Of a DNA stretch of 64,000 bases, positions 25,826-35,952 are shown piece by piece. Every line of letters starts with the position of its first letter. The stretch's first letter is position 1. Origin of the DNA: a bacterium UBP15_UBA6099 (GTDB lineage Bacteria; UBP15; UBA6099); assembly GCA_002435745.1 (NCBI GenBank), contig DIWT01000004.1, positions 37,027 to 101,026 of the forward strand, written 5' to 3'. Position numbers and translations under genes: made by a program. The notes under the pieces were generated by a model. It had not been told where the DNA came from. It searched no databases and worked only from the letters and a program-made list of their open reading frames with translations.

Positions 25826-27472
25826 TTACCGCGGGATCTCGAACATTTTTTTCGCGTCCGCGACTTCCTTCGATTTGCGCGAATCGTCCCAGCAGAGTTC
25901 CTTCGCCGCCACATCCGCCACGGCGTCGACGACCGCGTCGCCCGGATCCCCCATCGTGCCAAGTCCCGTCCTGCGGAATAGGATGTCCTTCAGCGTCAGC
26001 GCCATTTCCTCCCGGATCGCGTAAACAGCCTGCGCGGCGATTTCGCCATCCGCGTTCAATGGCGTCGCAAGAGCGTTGTTCTGACGTCCTATGCTCAGCA
26101 ATTTGTCGATTTCCGTTCCATAGTATTTTCCTAGACATTCAATCGTTTCATTCTTGAAATCCGCGTTGGCCGTTTTCTTCTCAGCGAGAAAAGCGTTCAT
26201 ATCTTTTATTTCGCATCCGGCTAGATACTGTTTGTCCGTGACGCATTTCGTTTCCTTCAAATTTAATTTCCGCGAGACCATTTTCATCACGTTTTGCGCA
26301 AGGTTGCGGCTTGTCGTATATTTGCCGCCCTCGACGGTGATCAACCCGGAAAGGCTGTCATTAGCGTTGTCGTATATCTCGTACCGCCGGGACGACTCCC
26401 GAACGGATTTCTTTTTATCTTCAAGAAGAGGGCGCAGACCGCCGTAAGCGCGCTCCACATCATCGTAGCCGATCCGCTCCTCTCCGCGCATCGCGTCGTT
26501 CGCCATTCCGATTAATTCCATTATCGCTTCTCGCGTCACCATGTAGTCGTCGGGGTTTCCCTCGTAATCCTTGTCGGTGGGGCCAATCAACGTTCTTCCT
26601 CTCCACGGGGTCATCACGAACCCGCCGCCGGAGGAAGTCACCATCGCCAACATCCCATTCAGGACGGGCTTCTTCGTTATTATGTGAATTCCTTCCGATC
26701 TCCTGATGCGACGCGATCCGCTTTCGCCTCTCGCCGCGTCCAGTATCAGGTCCGCCCAAGGCCCGCCGCAGTTGATCGTCAACTTGCTCCTCAATTCCAC
26801 GTTTCTTCCGGTTGTCAGGTCTTTTACGTTCACGCCCGCGATCCGTTTTCCGTCTCCGGCTGCGGAATAAATAAATCCTTCGACTTTGCTGTAATTGGAA
26901 ACGCGCGCTCCGCTTTTAACCGCCGACTTCACGAACGCCAAGGTCAGCCGCTCCGGAAAAATGCTCGCGCAGTCGTAATAAGAAAAAGCTCCTTTGAATC
27001 CGTTCCGCGGAATCGACGGTTCCATCTCCAGCGCTTTCGCCGCCGGAACCGCCTTATGGAAACCTATGCTTTTGCTCTTGTCCCAAGTGCGCCCTTTGTC
27101 GAAAGAAAGAGAATCGTACAGCATCATCCCCAGCCTTATCGCCCATGTGTGTTTAGTTATTCCCTGCTTGTAGCACGGGACCATCACCCGAATAGGATAG
27201 ACTAGGTTCGGAGCGATGTTCTCCAGAGTCCGACGTTCTTTCAGAGATTCCCGCACTATGCCGAACTCAAGGTTGGCAAGATATCTGAATCCGCCGTGGA
27301 TCAGCTTTGAAGTGGCTGCGGAAGTGGCGCATCCGAAATCGTTTTTCTCCAAAAGAGCCACAGACAGTCCTCTCGATGCCGCGTCATAAGCCACCGCCGC
27401 TCCGGTGATTCCTCCGCCTATCACCGCAACGTCGAACTCTCCTGTGTTTGGGTCTTCAATGAACCTTTTCAT
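25826..27472 (-). CDS. GlpD-like FAD-dependent glycerol-3-phosphate dehydrogenase
   Basis: 548 residues. The N-terminus is a DAO-type FAD fold: FDVAVIGGGITGAAVAYDAA, then CATSAATSKLIHGGFRYL, the GlpD/GlpA signature around the flavin. Later VTSSGGGFVMTPWRGRTLIGPTD and VEGGKYTT match GlpD. The C-terminal domain (from about residue 410) is the usual GlpD helical cap. It would oxidise glycerol-3-phosphate, or a related sugar-alcohol phosphate made by the kinases, to DHAP or an analogue and pass electrons to quinone. It follows the regulator gene after 21 bp. Confidence 0.88.
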   Translation of the reverse strand: MKRFIEDPNTGEFDVAVIGGGITGAAVAYDAASRGLSVALLEKNDFGCATSAATSKLIHGGFRYLANLEFGIVRESLKERRTLENIAPNLVYPIRVMVPCYKQGITKHTWAIRLGMMLYDSLSFDKGRTWDKSKSIGFHKAVPAAKALEMEPSIPRNGFKGAFSYYDCASIFPERLTLAFVKSAVKSGARVSNYSKVEGFIYSAAGDGKRIAGVNVKDLTTGRNVELRSKLTINCGGPWADLILDAARGESGSRRIRRSEGIHIITKKPVLNGMLAMVTSSGGGFVMTPWRGRTLIGPTDKDYEGNPDDYMVTREAIMELIGMANDAMRGEERIGYDDVERAYGGLRPLLEDKKKSVRESSRRYEIYDNANDSLSGLITVEGGKYTTSRNLAQNVMKMVSRKLNLKETKCVTDKQYLAGCEIKDMNAFLAEKKTANADFKNETIECLGKYYGTEIDKLLSIGRQNNALATPLNADGEIAAQAVYAIREEMALTLKDILFRRTGLGTMGDPGDAVVDAVADVAAKELCWDDSRKSKEVADAKKMFEIPR

Positions 27473-27493
27473 GCGCTTCGCCTCAATTCGCGA

Positions 27494-28222
27494 TTATTCC
27501 GCTTGAATATTCGCGATCGTTTTGAATAGTTCCTGCTCGGCGCGTATATACATAGCCAGAGCTTTCTGTCGGGCTTGTTCGAAGTCCTTATTCTTTATCG
27601 CGTCGAACATTTCGCGATGATAGACTTCCGTATTTCGCGCGTTCTTCTCGACGTCGTAATACAGGTAGGCGTAATCCCTCAACAGCCCGGTGAACGCGTT
27701 GAGCAGGATGACGAAAAAGGCGTTTCCGCCGGCTCTCGCGATGATGTTGTGAAATCGCCAATCCTTTTCCGCCATAGGCATTTCGCCGCTTTCGAAGACT
27801 ATTTTTTCGAGGGCTTGCAGGTCTTTCTCCGATCTGTTCCGCGCGGCGAGGCTTGCCATTTCAGGCATAAGGATTATTCTCAGTTCGGAGAGATTTCTTA
27901 ATATGCCGACATCCGGAGTTCCGTCCCTGATCAACAACTGTTTTGCCAGTTCCAAGCTTCCGCTTTCGAGATAATCCCTGACGTAAACGCCGTCTCCATG
28001 CCTGATTTCCACAAGTTCCATGCTTTCTAATTTGTTAAGCGCCTCGCGCAATGTGGAACGGTTCACGTTCATAGCATCAGCAAGCTCGCGCTCGGGAGGA
28101 AGCTTGGCTCCGGCGGGAATCTGTCTGGAAATAATCTTGTTCTTGAGTTGTTCGGCGATTCCCTCGTGAAGTCTGACGCGTTGAGGCGGAACGAAGAGAG
28201 AGGAGTTATTATCGCGAGTCAT
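27494..28222 (-). CDS. GntR-family (FadR subfamily) transcriptional regulator
   Basis: 242 residues from ATG 28222. The open frame extends 16 residues further, but that part would run through the inverted-repeat operator. The winged helix occupies about residues 12-80 (GIAEQLKNKIISRQIPAGAKLPPERELADAMNVN, then STLREALNKLESMELVEIRHGDGVYV). The C-terminal FCD domain binds an acid ligand and probably a metal (DWRFHNIIARAGGN and YHREMFDAI carry the His/Asp ligands). It most likely controls this kinase/oxidase/glycyl radical cluster and itself through the inverted repeat just ahead of it. Confidence 0.9.
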   Translation of the reverse strand: MTRDNNSSLFVPPQRVRLHEGIAEQLKNKIISRQIPAGAKLPPERELADAMNVNRSTLREALNKLESMELVEIRHGDGVYVRDYLESGSLELAKQLLIRDGTPDVGILRNLSELRIILMPEMASLAARNRSEKDLQALEKIVFESGEMPMAEKDWRFHNIIARAGGNAFFVILLNAFTGLLRDYAYLYYDVEKNARNTEVYHREMFDAIKNKDFEQARQKALAMYIRAEQELFKTIANIQAE

Positions 28223-28245
28223 GATGAGACATCCCCGGCGGGCGT

Positions 28246-28274
28246 TTAATTGGTACGGTGGCCCGACCAATTAA
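28246..28274. promoter_or_regulatory. Perfect inverted repeat, likely operator of the GntR regulator
   Basis: Arms TTAATTGGT (28246-28254) and ACCAATTAA (28266-28274) are perfect 9-bp complements with an 11-bp spacer. It lies 23 bp before the regulator start. The TTGGT/ACCAA half-sites resemble those of FadR-subfamily regulators such as LldR and PdhR, though the known spacing is much shorter. Confidence 0.6.
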
Positions 28275-28398
28275 TCATGCGCTTTTTCTGCGGCCTTGTC
28301 AACTTTTTTAATTTGTATATTCCCGTAGGGGCGCAAAAGCGCAAGAAAGGTATCTAGCAAGACGAGTTCTTCAAGAGCATCTCGCTCTAGTTTAATCC

Positions 28399-29979
28399 TC
28401 ATCCGCCTTCTTCGGGGTATCCGGTTATCTGTTGCATTTCTTTGAAAATGGGAAGCAATTGTTTGTAGATTTTCGTGTAAACACGGTCGTAGAGGGCGGA
28501 GTACAGGGAGACGTTTTCCGGCACAGGCTCGAAGATGTCGCCGGGGCGGGTCATGGCGGCTACGGCGTCGTCGAAGCCGTTGAAAAAGCCGAGACCGACT
28601 GCGGCGTCGATGGCGGCTCCGAGAGCTGAAGTCTCGTGAGTGTGGGGTCTCTGCGCAGGCATCCCGAACACGTCCGCGCATATCTGCATGGCCGAAGAGC
28701 TTTGAGAGCCGCCGCCGGACACTCGCAGCCCCGTTATTGGGATTTTGTTTTTTTTCTCCGTGAGTTGAGCGCCTTCTTTCAGCGCGAACACAAGCCCTTC
28801 GAGTATGGCGCGGTAAAGGTGGGCGCGTTTGTGGAAGTCGCAGAACCCGATGACGGAGCCGCGCGCGCTTCGGTCTTTGTCGGGGGTTGGCGTCCAGTAC
28901 GGCTGGAGCGTCAGCCCCATCGACCCCGGCGGGATGTCCTTTATCAGAACGTCTAGGAGTTGCTCAGGAGCGACGCCTTTTTCGCTTGCTTCGAGGCGCT
29001 CCTGAAGCCCGAACTCTTCTTTGAACCACGTTATCATCCACGCGCCGCGCTGCACCGCCACTTCGGTGTAAAAGCGTCCGGGGACTGCGGACGGATACGG
29101 AGGCCACAGAGGCTTCAACTCCACATATTTATCGTTCATCGTGTTTATTGTTGATATGGTTCCGAAGCTGACGCAGGCGTTTTCGGGGGACACGCAACCC
29201 GCGCCGAGAATCTCGCAAGCCTTGTCATTAGCCGCCGCGATGACCGGAAGCCCGGCGGGAATGCCTGTTTCTTCAGCCGCTTTCCTCGTGATATGGCCCA
29301 ACAGGCCCGTCGGCTTCACGAGGGTCGGGAGTTTTTCTCGCTCGATGGGGAACAGCAGAGATTTCGGGTCGAACTTTCCGGCCCACTCGCCTTTTTTAGC
29401 GCTGAACGGCGTGTAACCGACGATGCTGCCGCTTGAGTCCGAGAACTCGCCTGTCAGCTTGAGATTGAACCATCCTGACAGGTAGATGTGTTTGTGGACG
29501 CGCGCCCAGATTTCCGGCTGATTCTGTCGGATCCAGTTCGATTCGCAGTCCCGGACGGCTCCGTCTATGAGAGTGTGGAGGCCGAGCATTTTGAGAGGGA
29601 GGCGGAGCGCGGCAGGGAGCGCGCCTCGGGAGTCCGCCTTGCGCTCGTCGAGCCAGACTATTGCCGGGCGGAGCGGCGCGCCGTTCATGTCCACGTCTAT
29701 CACTGTGTTGCGTTGCGTCGTCACCGCCACGCCCCGGATGGCGTCCTTGCTCTCTGATGTTTTCGCGAACAGCCCGGCGCACGCGGTCCGCAGAATGTCC
29801 CAGAAGTATTCCGGGTCCTGCTCGGCCCAACCGGGCTGCGGCGAATGGCACAGGCGCATCGGCGTCTTGACGATGTCCCTGATTTCGCCGTCGAGATCGA
29901 TTAGAGCCGCCCTTATCGACTGTGTCCCGGCGTCTATCGACAGTATGAGATCGGATTTGCTCTTTTCGCTCTTTCCCAT
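28399..29979 (-). CDS. FGGY-family carbohydrate kinase (copy 2)
   Basis: 526 residues, same family and layout as copy 1: LILSIDAGTQSIRAALIDLD, TTQRNTVIDVD, AIVWLDERKAD, SFGTISTINTM and GLRVSGGGSQSSSAM. From about residue 270 to the end the two proteins differ at only a few positions, and stretches of about 95 bp are identical in DNA (near 28771-28866 and 22813-22908). The N-terminal part is more diverged, especially around SRGALPAALRLPLKMLGLHT. This pattern indicates a recent duplication kept similar by gene conversion in the ATP-binding half. It precedes the GntR gene on the same strand, so both may be controlled together. Confidence 0.9.
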   Translation of the reverse strand: MGKSEKSKSDLILSIDAGTQSIRAALIDLDGEIRDIVKTPMRLCHSPQPGWAEQDPEYFWDILRTACAGLFAKTSESKDAIRGVAVTTQRNTVIDVDMNGAPLRPAIVWLDERKADSRGALPAALRLPLKMLGLHTLIDGAVRDCESNWIRQNQPEIWARVHKHIYLSGWFNLKLTGEFSDSSGSIVGYTPFSAKKGEWAGKFDPKSLLFPIEREKLPTLVKPTGLLGHITRKAAEETGIPAGLPVIAAANDKACEILGAGCVSPENACVSFGTISTINTMNDKYVELKPLWPPYPSAVPGRFYTEVAVQRGAWMITWFKEEFGLQERLEASEKGVAPEQLLDVLIKDIPPGSMGLTLQPYWTPTPDKDRSARGSVIGFCDFHKRAHLYRAILEGLVFALKEGAQLTEKKNKIPITGLRVSGGGSQSSSAMQICADVFGMPAQRPHTHETSALGAAIDAAVGLGFFNGFDDAVAAMTRPGDIFEPVPENVSLYSALYDRVYTKIYKQLLPIFKEMQQITGYPEEGG

Positions 29980-30012
29980 GATGTGTCCTCGGTTCCCAAT
30001 GGCGGATTCGGA

Positions 30013-31146
30013 TTATTTTGAGACGGTGTATGACGAGGCGGCGAGCCGCGCGCGGGTCAGCCCTGTTATGTCAACGAAACTGTAGTGGTCCAACTGCTTG
30101 TTCCTCAACACGCCGGTGTGGGCGAAGACGATAAACTCGGTCAACGGCTGTTTCCCCGGCCACAGTTTTCTTTTAACTTTAAATAGAGCGTGGGAATCTC
30201 TGATTTCGCAGACCACTGAAGAAACGTCCTCCGTCGGAATGCCGTCCCGGTTGATTATGACCGCGCACGGCTGAGCGATCCCCGAAACCGAATAGCCGAG
30301 GGGCAGCAGCCGGACGAGAGCGCCGTCGAGCGGCAGTCCCTGTTCGGGGTCGGGCGCGGAGGACGCTGGGTTCATCACAGTAACCGCGTACTGGTTGAGC
30401 GCGATGGGGGTCAGGCTTCCGGTCGAGATTTCACCTTGCACCGTGATGTCGAAATAAAGCCAGTTGGAGTCGTATCCCATGCGGAAGTCGAGGATGTCGA
30501 AGTCCTCGCCCGCTCTTGAAGGCGGGTCGTCCACCGGCGTCTCTTCTTCGCCAAGAGCGAACATGCAGCCTCTGGGCCGCCTGTTTTCGAGGCATTCGGC
30601 GAAGGGCCGCTTGGCAAACTCGTCGCAGTCCTGTTTGAAGTAGGCGGCGGAGGGCGGCCACGAGGACTGAGCGCACGCAAGGTCAGCCAGAGTTCCGCTC
30701 TTTTCATTCCGCGCCCGGAATGCGGTTAAGACTTTCGCGCCCGCGGACCTGCCGGGAAGGGACGCTAACATCCGCCCGCGTTCTTTCGCCGGGGCCAGTT
30801 CCGAAACGTCCCAAGTTTTGCCGCCGTTGGCGCTGTGAAAAACGCTCGCGGAATCCATCTTGAGCGGGACGGCGGACACGTGGGCGAATGTCGCGCCGAG
30901 GATGGCGGGTTTCTTGGGAGCGGGCGGAGACGGGTCGAACTCAGGCGTCGTGGCGGAGGGCAGGGGGATGTCTTTTAAAAACAATATGTGCCTGTGTTTC
31001 AACTGGGAGGGGATGAGAACGACCGCGTCTGGGTCAAAGTCGCCGGCAGCCGGGGGCGTCTGCGCGGTCAGGGGCGCGCATATAATAACGGACAGAATGA
31101 AGGAGGCTATCGCCACTGTCGATTTTTGGCGTTTTTTTTCAGGCAT
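30013..31146 (-). CDS. Secreted protein of unknown function
   Basis: 377 residues; AAAGGAC precedes the ATG. A signal peptide is clear (basic start, STVAIASFILSVIICAPL, likely cut at TAQ). The mature part is proline-rich at first, then has a cysteine-containing middle (CAQSS, CDEF, CLENRRPRGCMF) and a beta-rich end (GYDSNWLYFDITVQGEI, TEFIVFAHTG). The C-terminal segment resembles a carbohydrate-binding or DOMON-like beta sandwich only in general pattern. I do not recognise the family. It lies between the phosphodiesterase and kinase copy 2 on the same strand and may belong to that run. Confidence 0.7.
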   Translation of the reverse strand: MPEKKRQKSTVAIASFILSVIICAPLTAQTPPAAGDFDPDAVVLIPSQLKHRHILFLKDIPLPSATTPEFDPSPPAPKKPAILGATFAHVSAVPLKMDSASVFHSANGGKTWDVSELAPAKERGRMLASLPGRSAGAKVLTAFRARNEKSGTLADLACAQSSWPPSAAYFKQDCDEFAKRPFAECLENRRPRGCMFALGEEETPVDDPPSRAGEDFDILDFRMGYDSNWLYFDITVQGEISTGSLTPIALNQYAVTVMNPASSAPDPEQGLPLDGALVRLLPLGYSVSGIAQPCAVIINRDGIPTEDVSSVVCEIRDSHALFKVKRKLWPGKQPLTEFIVFAHTGVLRNKQLDHYSFVDITGLTRARLAASSYTVSK

Positions 31147-31191
31147 GTTTGTTAAAGTCCTTTCTTTGCCGGCTTCCGCGCTGTCCCGGTC

Positions 31192-32625
31192 TCACAACAA
31201 GGATTTTCCATCAACGCCGGGCGTTTCAAACCCCATGATTTTGCCGATTGTCGGAACGATGTCCACGATGCTCGCGCCGCGGACGGTGGAGTCCGGAATG
31301 CCGGGGCCTGAGACCGCGAACGGGACCGCGGAGTCCAATATATGAAGCCCGCCGTGCTCGCCCGCTTTCGGTTTGTCCCCGAAGTAATAACCTTTTCGGC
31401 AATCGAGAAGAACCATCATGTCGCCGCAACGGGAGCAGTTCACGCCTTTTAGTCGGCGGACTGCGTCGGGATACTCAGATTCCTTGCCGGAGAAGAAGTT
31501 TTCGAGGGAAACGAGGGAGCCGCCGGAGAATACTTCGTAGTCCGCGCCGAAGCCGCGTCTTACGAGAACGATGTCGACGAATGGCATCTGACCATTTTTT
31601 AATTTCTCGAAAGCGGCGGCGGCGGGGAGCGTGTCGCGCTCGAAGTCCGGCTCGTCCGCCCAGCGCCCTGTTTGCCTGTTCTTAAGGTGAACCTGAGCCG
31701 TGAACGCCTCCGTGCATATCACCGCGGTGTCCGCGTCGCGCACCGTTTTTTTGTCGAACAGATCGAACCCGCCGCCGGGAACGCCCTTCATAACTTCCGC
31801 CAGCATTTCGTTGGTTGCGATGTGGGTCTTCTCTCGCACGGTCTTGGCTTGGCAGTGATCCGCCGCCAGCAGAAAATGGAATTCTTCGAGCGGCCGGTTT
31901 TTTTCAAGCTCGGCGATGAACAGCCCGAAAAGCGGATCCACGATTGAGCGGTAGTAGTCGTTCTGAGTGTCCGGGCCGTGTTCGTGGCTGCTGTTGTCGT
32001 GGCCGGAGATGTAGAACACCGTCAGGTCGGGCAGCGGGTTCTTCCGCATGTCCCGGAAGAGGTGTTTGAACGTCGCCTTGTCCCAATGTTTGTTATGGAC
32101 AAGCTCTTCGTGGCAGAGCGCGAAAAGAATCATCTCCGGCCGGGTCGGCTTAATCCATTTGCCAACGCCCCGGCTTATCTGATTGAACACCTGCCATGAA
32201 TCCAGCCCGGCGGCGGCGGCGAACTGGTAAACTGTTTTGATGTCGGCGGCCATGTCGTTGTTCGCGTATTGGAGCTGGGGCCGTTGCGGCAGGATTATTG
32301 TGGGCCAGCCGACAAGGCCGAACCCGTAGACCCCGGCGGCGGTGGCCGCCGTAGTGTACCTCCGGTACATCAGCGGGTCGCTGTGGCGGTCAAACCAACT
32401 GTTGCCTATGATGCCGTGCCTGCCGGGGAACACGCCCGTGAACATCGAGGGCTGGCAGGAGAGGGTGACGGCGGGGAAGACGGCGGACGCTGTTTCCGCC
32501 CTCAGCCCGGTCCCGGCTATCCGGGACGTGTTGGTCGTCTTGTCGTCGAGCGCCGCGTACAGCACATCGGGATGAATCCCGTCGATGTCTATCATTATTA
32601 ATTGTTTGCGCGAGTTGTCTGTCAT
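31192..32625 (-). CDS. Alkaline-phosphatase-superfamily phosphodiesterase/nucleotide pyrophosphatase
   Basis: 477 residues. The N-terminus has LIMIDIDGIHPDVLYAAL, with the first metal-binding Asp, and FPAVTLSCQPSMFTGVFPGRHGI, where Thr is the expected nucleophile. Later metal ligands are in YISGHDNSSHEHGPD and LLAADHCQAK, and near the end CGDMMVLLDCRKGYYFGDKPKAGEHGGLH. These fit type I phosphodiesterases (AP superfamily). No signal peptide is seen, so it is probably cytosolic. It would cleave a phosphodiester or phosphonate; the substrate is unknown. It is the first gene of a long minus-strand run leading into the kinase/FAD enzyme cluster. Confidence 0.85.
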   Translation of the reverse strand: MTDNSRKQLIMIDIDGIHPDVLYAALDDKTTNTSRIAGTGLRAETASAVFPAVTLSCQPSMFTGVFPGRHGIIGNSWFDRHSDPLMYRRYTTAATAAGVYGFGLVGWPTIILPQRPQLQYANNDMAADIKTVYQFAAAAGLDSWQVFNQISRGVGKWIKPTRPEMILFALCHEELVHNKHWDKATFKHLFRDMRKNPLPDLTVFYISGHDNSSHEHGPDTQNDYYRSIVDPLFGLFIAELEKNRPLEEFHFLLAADHCQAKTVREKTHIATNEMLAEVMKGVPGGGFDLFDKKTVRDADTAVICTEAFTAQVHLKNRQTGRWADEPDFERDTLPAAAAFEKLKNGQMPFVDIVLVRRGFGADYEVFSGGSLVSLENFFSGKESEYPDAVRRLKGVNCSRCGDMMVLLDCRKGYYFGDKPKAGEHGGLHILDSAVPFAVSGPGIPDSTVRGASIVDIVPTIGKIMGFETPGVDGKSLL

Positions 32626-32665
32626 TGTTCCCCCGTTCGGCGTTGTGCGGCGAGCGCGCCGCCTA

Positions 32666-33235
32666 TTAGAACCCTCGTTTTATGGATGAATCAGGCATCG
32701 AACGCCTGACGGAATCCTCGGCGTTCTCTCCTGCGTTAGCCGGATGCAGGTCCCAGTATGCGACGGCTCCGCCTTTAAGATTGAATACGTAGTTGAAGCC
32801 CGCTTTCCTCATTCTGGCCGCCGGTTCAACGCTCTCGTCTCCCTTTTCAGACACCACGATGTAATCCGCGTTCGGGTCCATGTCGGAAAGAGCCTCGTCA
32901 AGCTCGTCGTCGGGAATGTTTATCGAGTCCGGGATGAGCGGCGCGCCGCTCCAGATATCATCCGGGTCCCTGATGTCGATGATCACCGCGCCTCTGGAGA
33001 CCATGCCTTCCACTTCTTCGGCGCGCACTGAATACACCGCGCGACCGACGACCTCTTTAGGCTTCCTGTCGTCCGCGTCATCTTTGTAATCGCCGGAATC
33101 GCGCTCGGACTCCGAATTGGCGGAAGCTGGAGCCTGTGGTTTCGCGCCTCTGCTGCAACCCGGCGCGAACGCCCCGGCGGTCAGAAGCAATGCCAACGCC
33201 AAAGCCGGCAATGCCATGCGCTTCTTTGTGTTCAT
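32666..33235 (-). CDS. Lipoprotein with a cysteine-less rhodanese domain
   Basis: 189 residues from ATG 33235, preceded by a strong GGAGG at good distance. The open frame extends upstream, but it lies in non-coding-looking sequence. A lipobox FAPGC (Cys27) follows a hydrophobic leader. A charged linker leads to one rhodanese domain (about 68-160): GAVIIDIRDPDDIWSGAPLIPDSINIP. The loop that should hold the catalytic cysteine reads YIVVSEKGDES, so Ser129 replaces Cys. It therefore cannot form a persulfide and is probably a binding or structural module at the cell envelope. Confidence 0.8.
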   Translation of the reverse strand: MNTKKRMALPALALALLLTAGAFAPGCSRGAKPQAPASANSESERDSGDYKDDADDRKPKEVVGRAVYSVRAEEVEGMVSRGAVIIDIRDPDDIWSGAPLIPDSINIPDDELDEALSDMDPNADYIVVSEKGDESVEPAARMRKAGFNYVFNLKGGAVAYWDLHPANAGENAEDSVRRSMPDSSIKRGF

Positions 33236-33651
33236 CGGCCACCTCCGGTTATTGACACATTGTAACTGTGCGGGGCCAAACAAGCAAAGGGGCGGAGACG
33301 GGAACCGAGCGAAAAAAGTCGACACTGAAGGCAATCTCGGACCGCACCAGCGCGTCGCGGGCAACCAAGCAATTATTCGACATAACAAAACAGACATAAT
33401 CGGCGCGGTCGGCGCGCATGGTTTTTCATGCGGGCGCAACAAATGTTGCAGTCGGAGCGATGGGCGCGCAAACGCTAAATAACGCAACATAAAATATGTT
33501 TCTACAAATATCGGTTAAATCAAGGCGCTTTTTAGGATAGAAACCGCGCCCGGCGGAAGAGCCGATTTGTGGGCTGAAATCACTTTTGGTAAAAAATGTT
33601 GCAAATTGTCGGATGCTATATTAGATTAAAATACTATAGATAGAGAGGCTC
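33236..33651. other. Divergent intergenic region, 416 bp
   Basis: It separates the minus-strand lipoprotein and the plus-strand PfkB gene. Part is GC-rich, the 200 bp before PfkB are AT-rich. Small palindromes are visible, for example GCAACAAATGTTGC. Close to PfkB, TTGCAA, a 17-bp spacer and TAGATT could form a promoter ahead of the GAGAGG ribosome site. No gene is supported here. Confidence 0.45.
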
Positions 33652-34569
33652 ATGGATTTAGCGATAGTAGGAACAATGGCTCTGGACACAGTGGAGACGC
33701 CCTTCGGGAATGTGAAGGACGCGTTGGGCGGCTCCGGATCGTACGCGGGATGCGCGGCGAGTTTTTTCGCCCGTCCGGGGCTTGTGGGCGTGGTGGGGGA
33801 GGACTTCCCCGATGAGCATCTGGCGGCTCTGAGGTCTCGCGGAATAGACACATCCGGGGTCGAGCGCGCTCCCGGCGGCACTTTCAGATGGGGCGGACGC
33901 TATGAGACCGACGTCAACGTGAGAGCCACTCTCTTCACCGAGCTTAACGCTCTGGAGAAATTCGACCCCAAGTTGCCGGATGATTATAAAAAAACAAAAT
34001 ATCTTTTTCTGGCGAATATCGAGCCGGGACTTCAGAACAAAGTTCTGGACCAGTGCGGTTCGCTGGAATTCACGATACTGGACACGATGAATTTCTGGAT
34101 AGAAGGATACAGGGCGGAACTGGACAGGGCGCTGAAGAGGGTGGACGCGGTGATGCTCAACGACGAAGAGGCGAGGATGCTCACCGGGCGCGGAAACCTG
34201 AGGGCGGCGGCTGCCGCCGCTCTGGAGATGGGCCCCCGGATTGTGGTGGTGAAAAAAGGCGAGCACGGCGCGATGATGTTCACAAAAAGCAGCCACTTCG
34301 CGCTTCCGGGATACCCGCTGGAGACATTGAAGGACCCGACGGGAGCCGGGGACTCGTTCGCGGGCGGCTTCATAGGCTACGTGGCCTCGCGCGGCTCGGC
34401 GGACGAAGAGACGCTCCGGCAGGCGATGGTCGCCGGAACAGCAACTGCTTCCTACTGTTGCGAGGACTTCAGCATAGACAGATTCAGGACGTTGAACATA
34501 TCGGATGTAGCCGCGAGAGCGGCGTCGGTGGGCGAAGCCGTGAGGTTTTCCCCGCTCGAATGGAAATGA
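33652..34569 (+). CDS. PfkB-family (ribokinase-like) kinase, possibly adenosine kinase
   Basis: 305 residues. The N-terminus MDLAIVGTMALDTVETPFG and GGSGSYAGCAAS are PfkB-type, and the catalytic DPTGAGDSFAGGF sits at about 229-241. PfkB kinases phosphorylate sugars or nucleosides. The next gene, 60 bp downstream, is adenosylhomocysteinase, which releases adenosine. An adenosine kinase would draw that reaction forward, so adenosine is the most attractive substrate. The sequence itself does not prove this. Confidence 0.85.
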   Translation: MDLAIVGTMALDTVETPFGNVKDALGGSGSYAGCAASFFARPGLVGVVGEDFPDEHLAALRSRGIDTSGVERAPGGTFRWGGRYETDVNVRATLFTELNALEKFDPKLPDDYKKTKYLFLANIEPGLQNKVLDQCGSLEFTILDTMNFWIEGYRAELDRALKRVDAVMLNDEEARMLTGRGNLRAAAAAALEMGPRIVVVKKGEHGAMMFTKSSHFALPGYPLETLKDPTGAGDSFAGGFIGYVASRGSADEETLRQAMVAGTATASYCCEDFSIDRFRTLNISDVAARAASVGEAVRFSPLEWK

Positions 34570-34574
34570 AATAA

Positions 34575-35909
<1,335 letters not shown>

Positions 35910-35952
35910 GACATCCGCATAAGACAGCCCGAGAGACGGCGGGAGGAACGCT

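Noticed and set aside
28271..28681. Minus-strand frame of 136 codons over the end of FGGY kinase copy 2
   Set aside because: It lies mostly in another frame of the kinase; the matching region of copy 1 gives a similar Arg-rich shadow.
33236..33490. N-terminal extension of the rhodanese lipoprotein
   Set aside because: It would bury the signal peptide 85 residues inside; the ATG at 33235 has a strong ribosome site.
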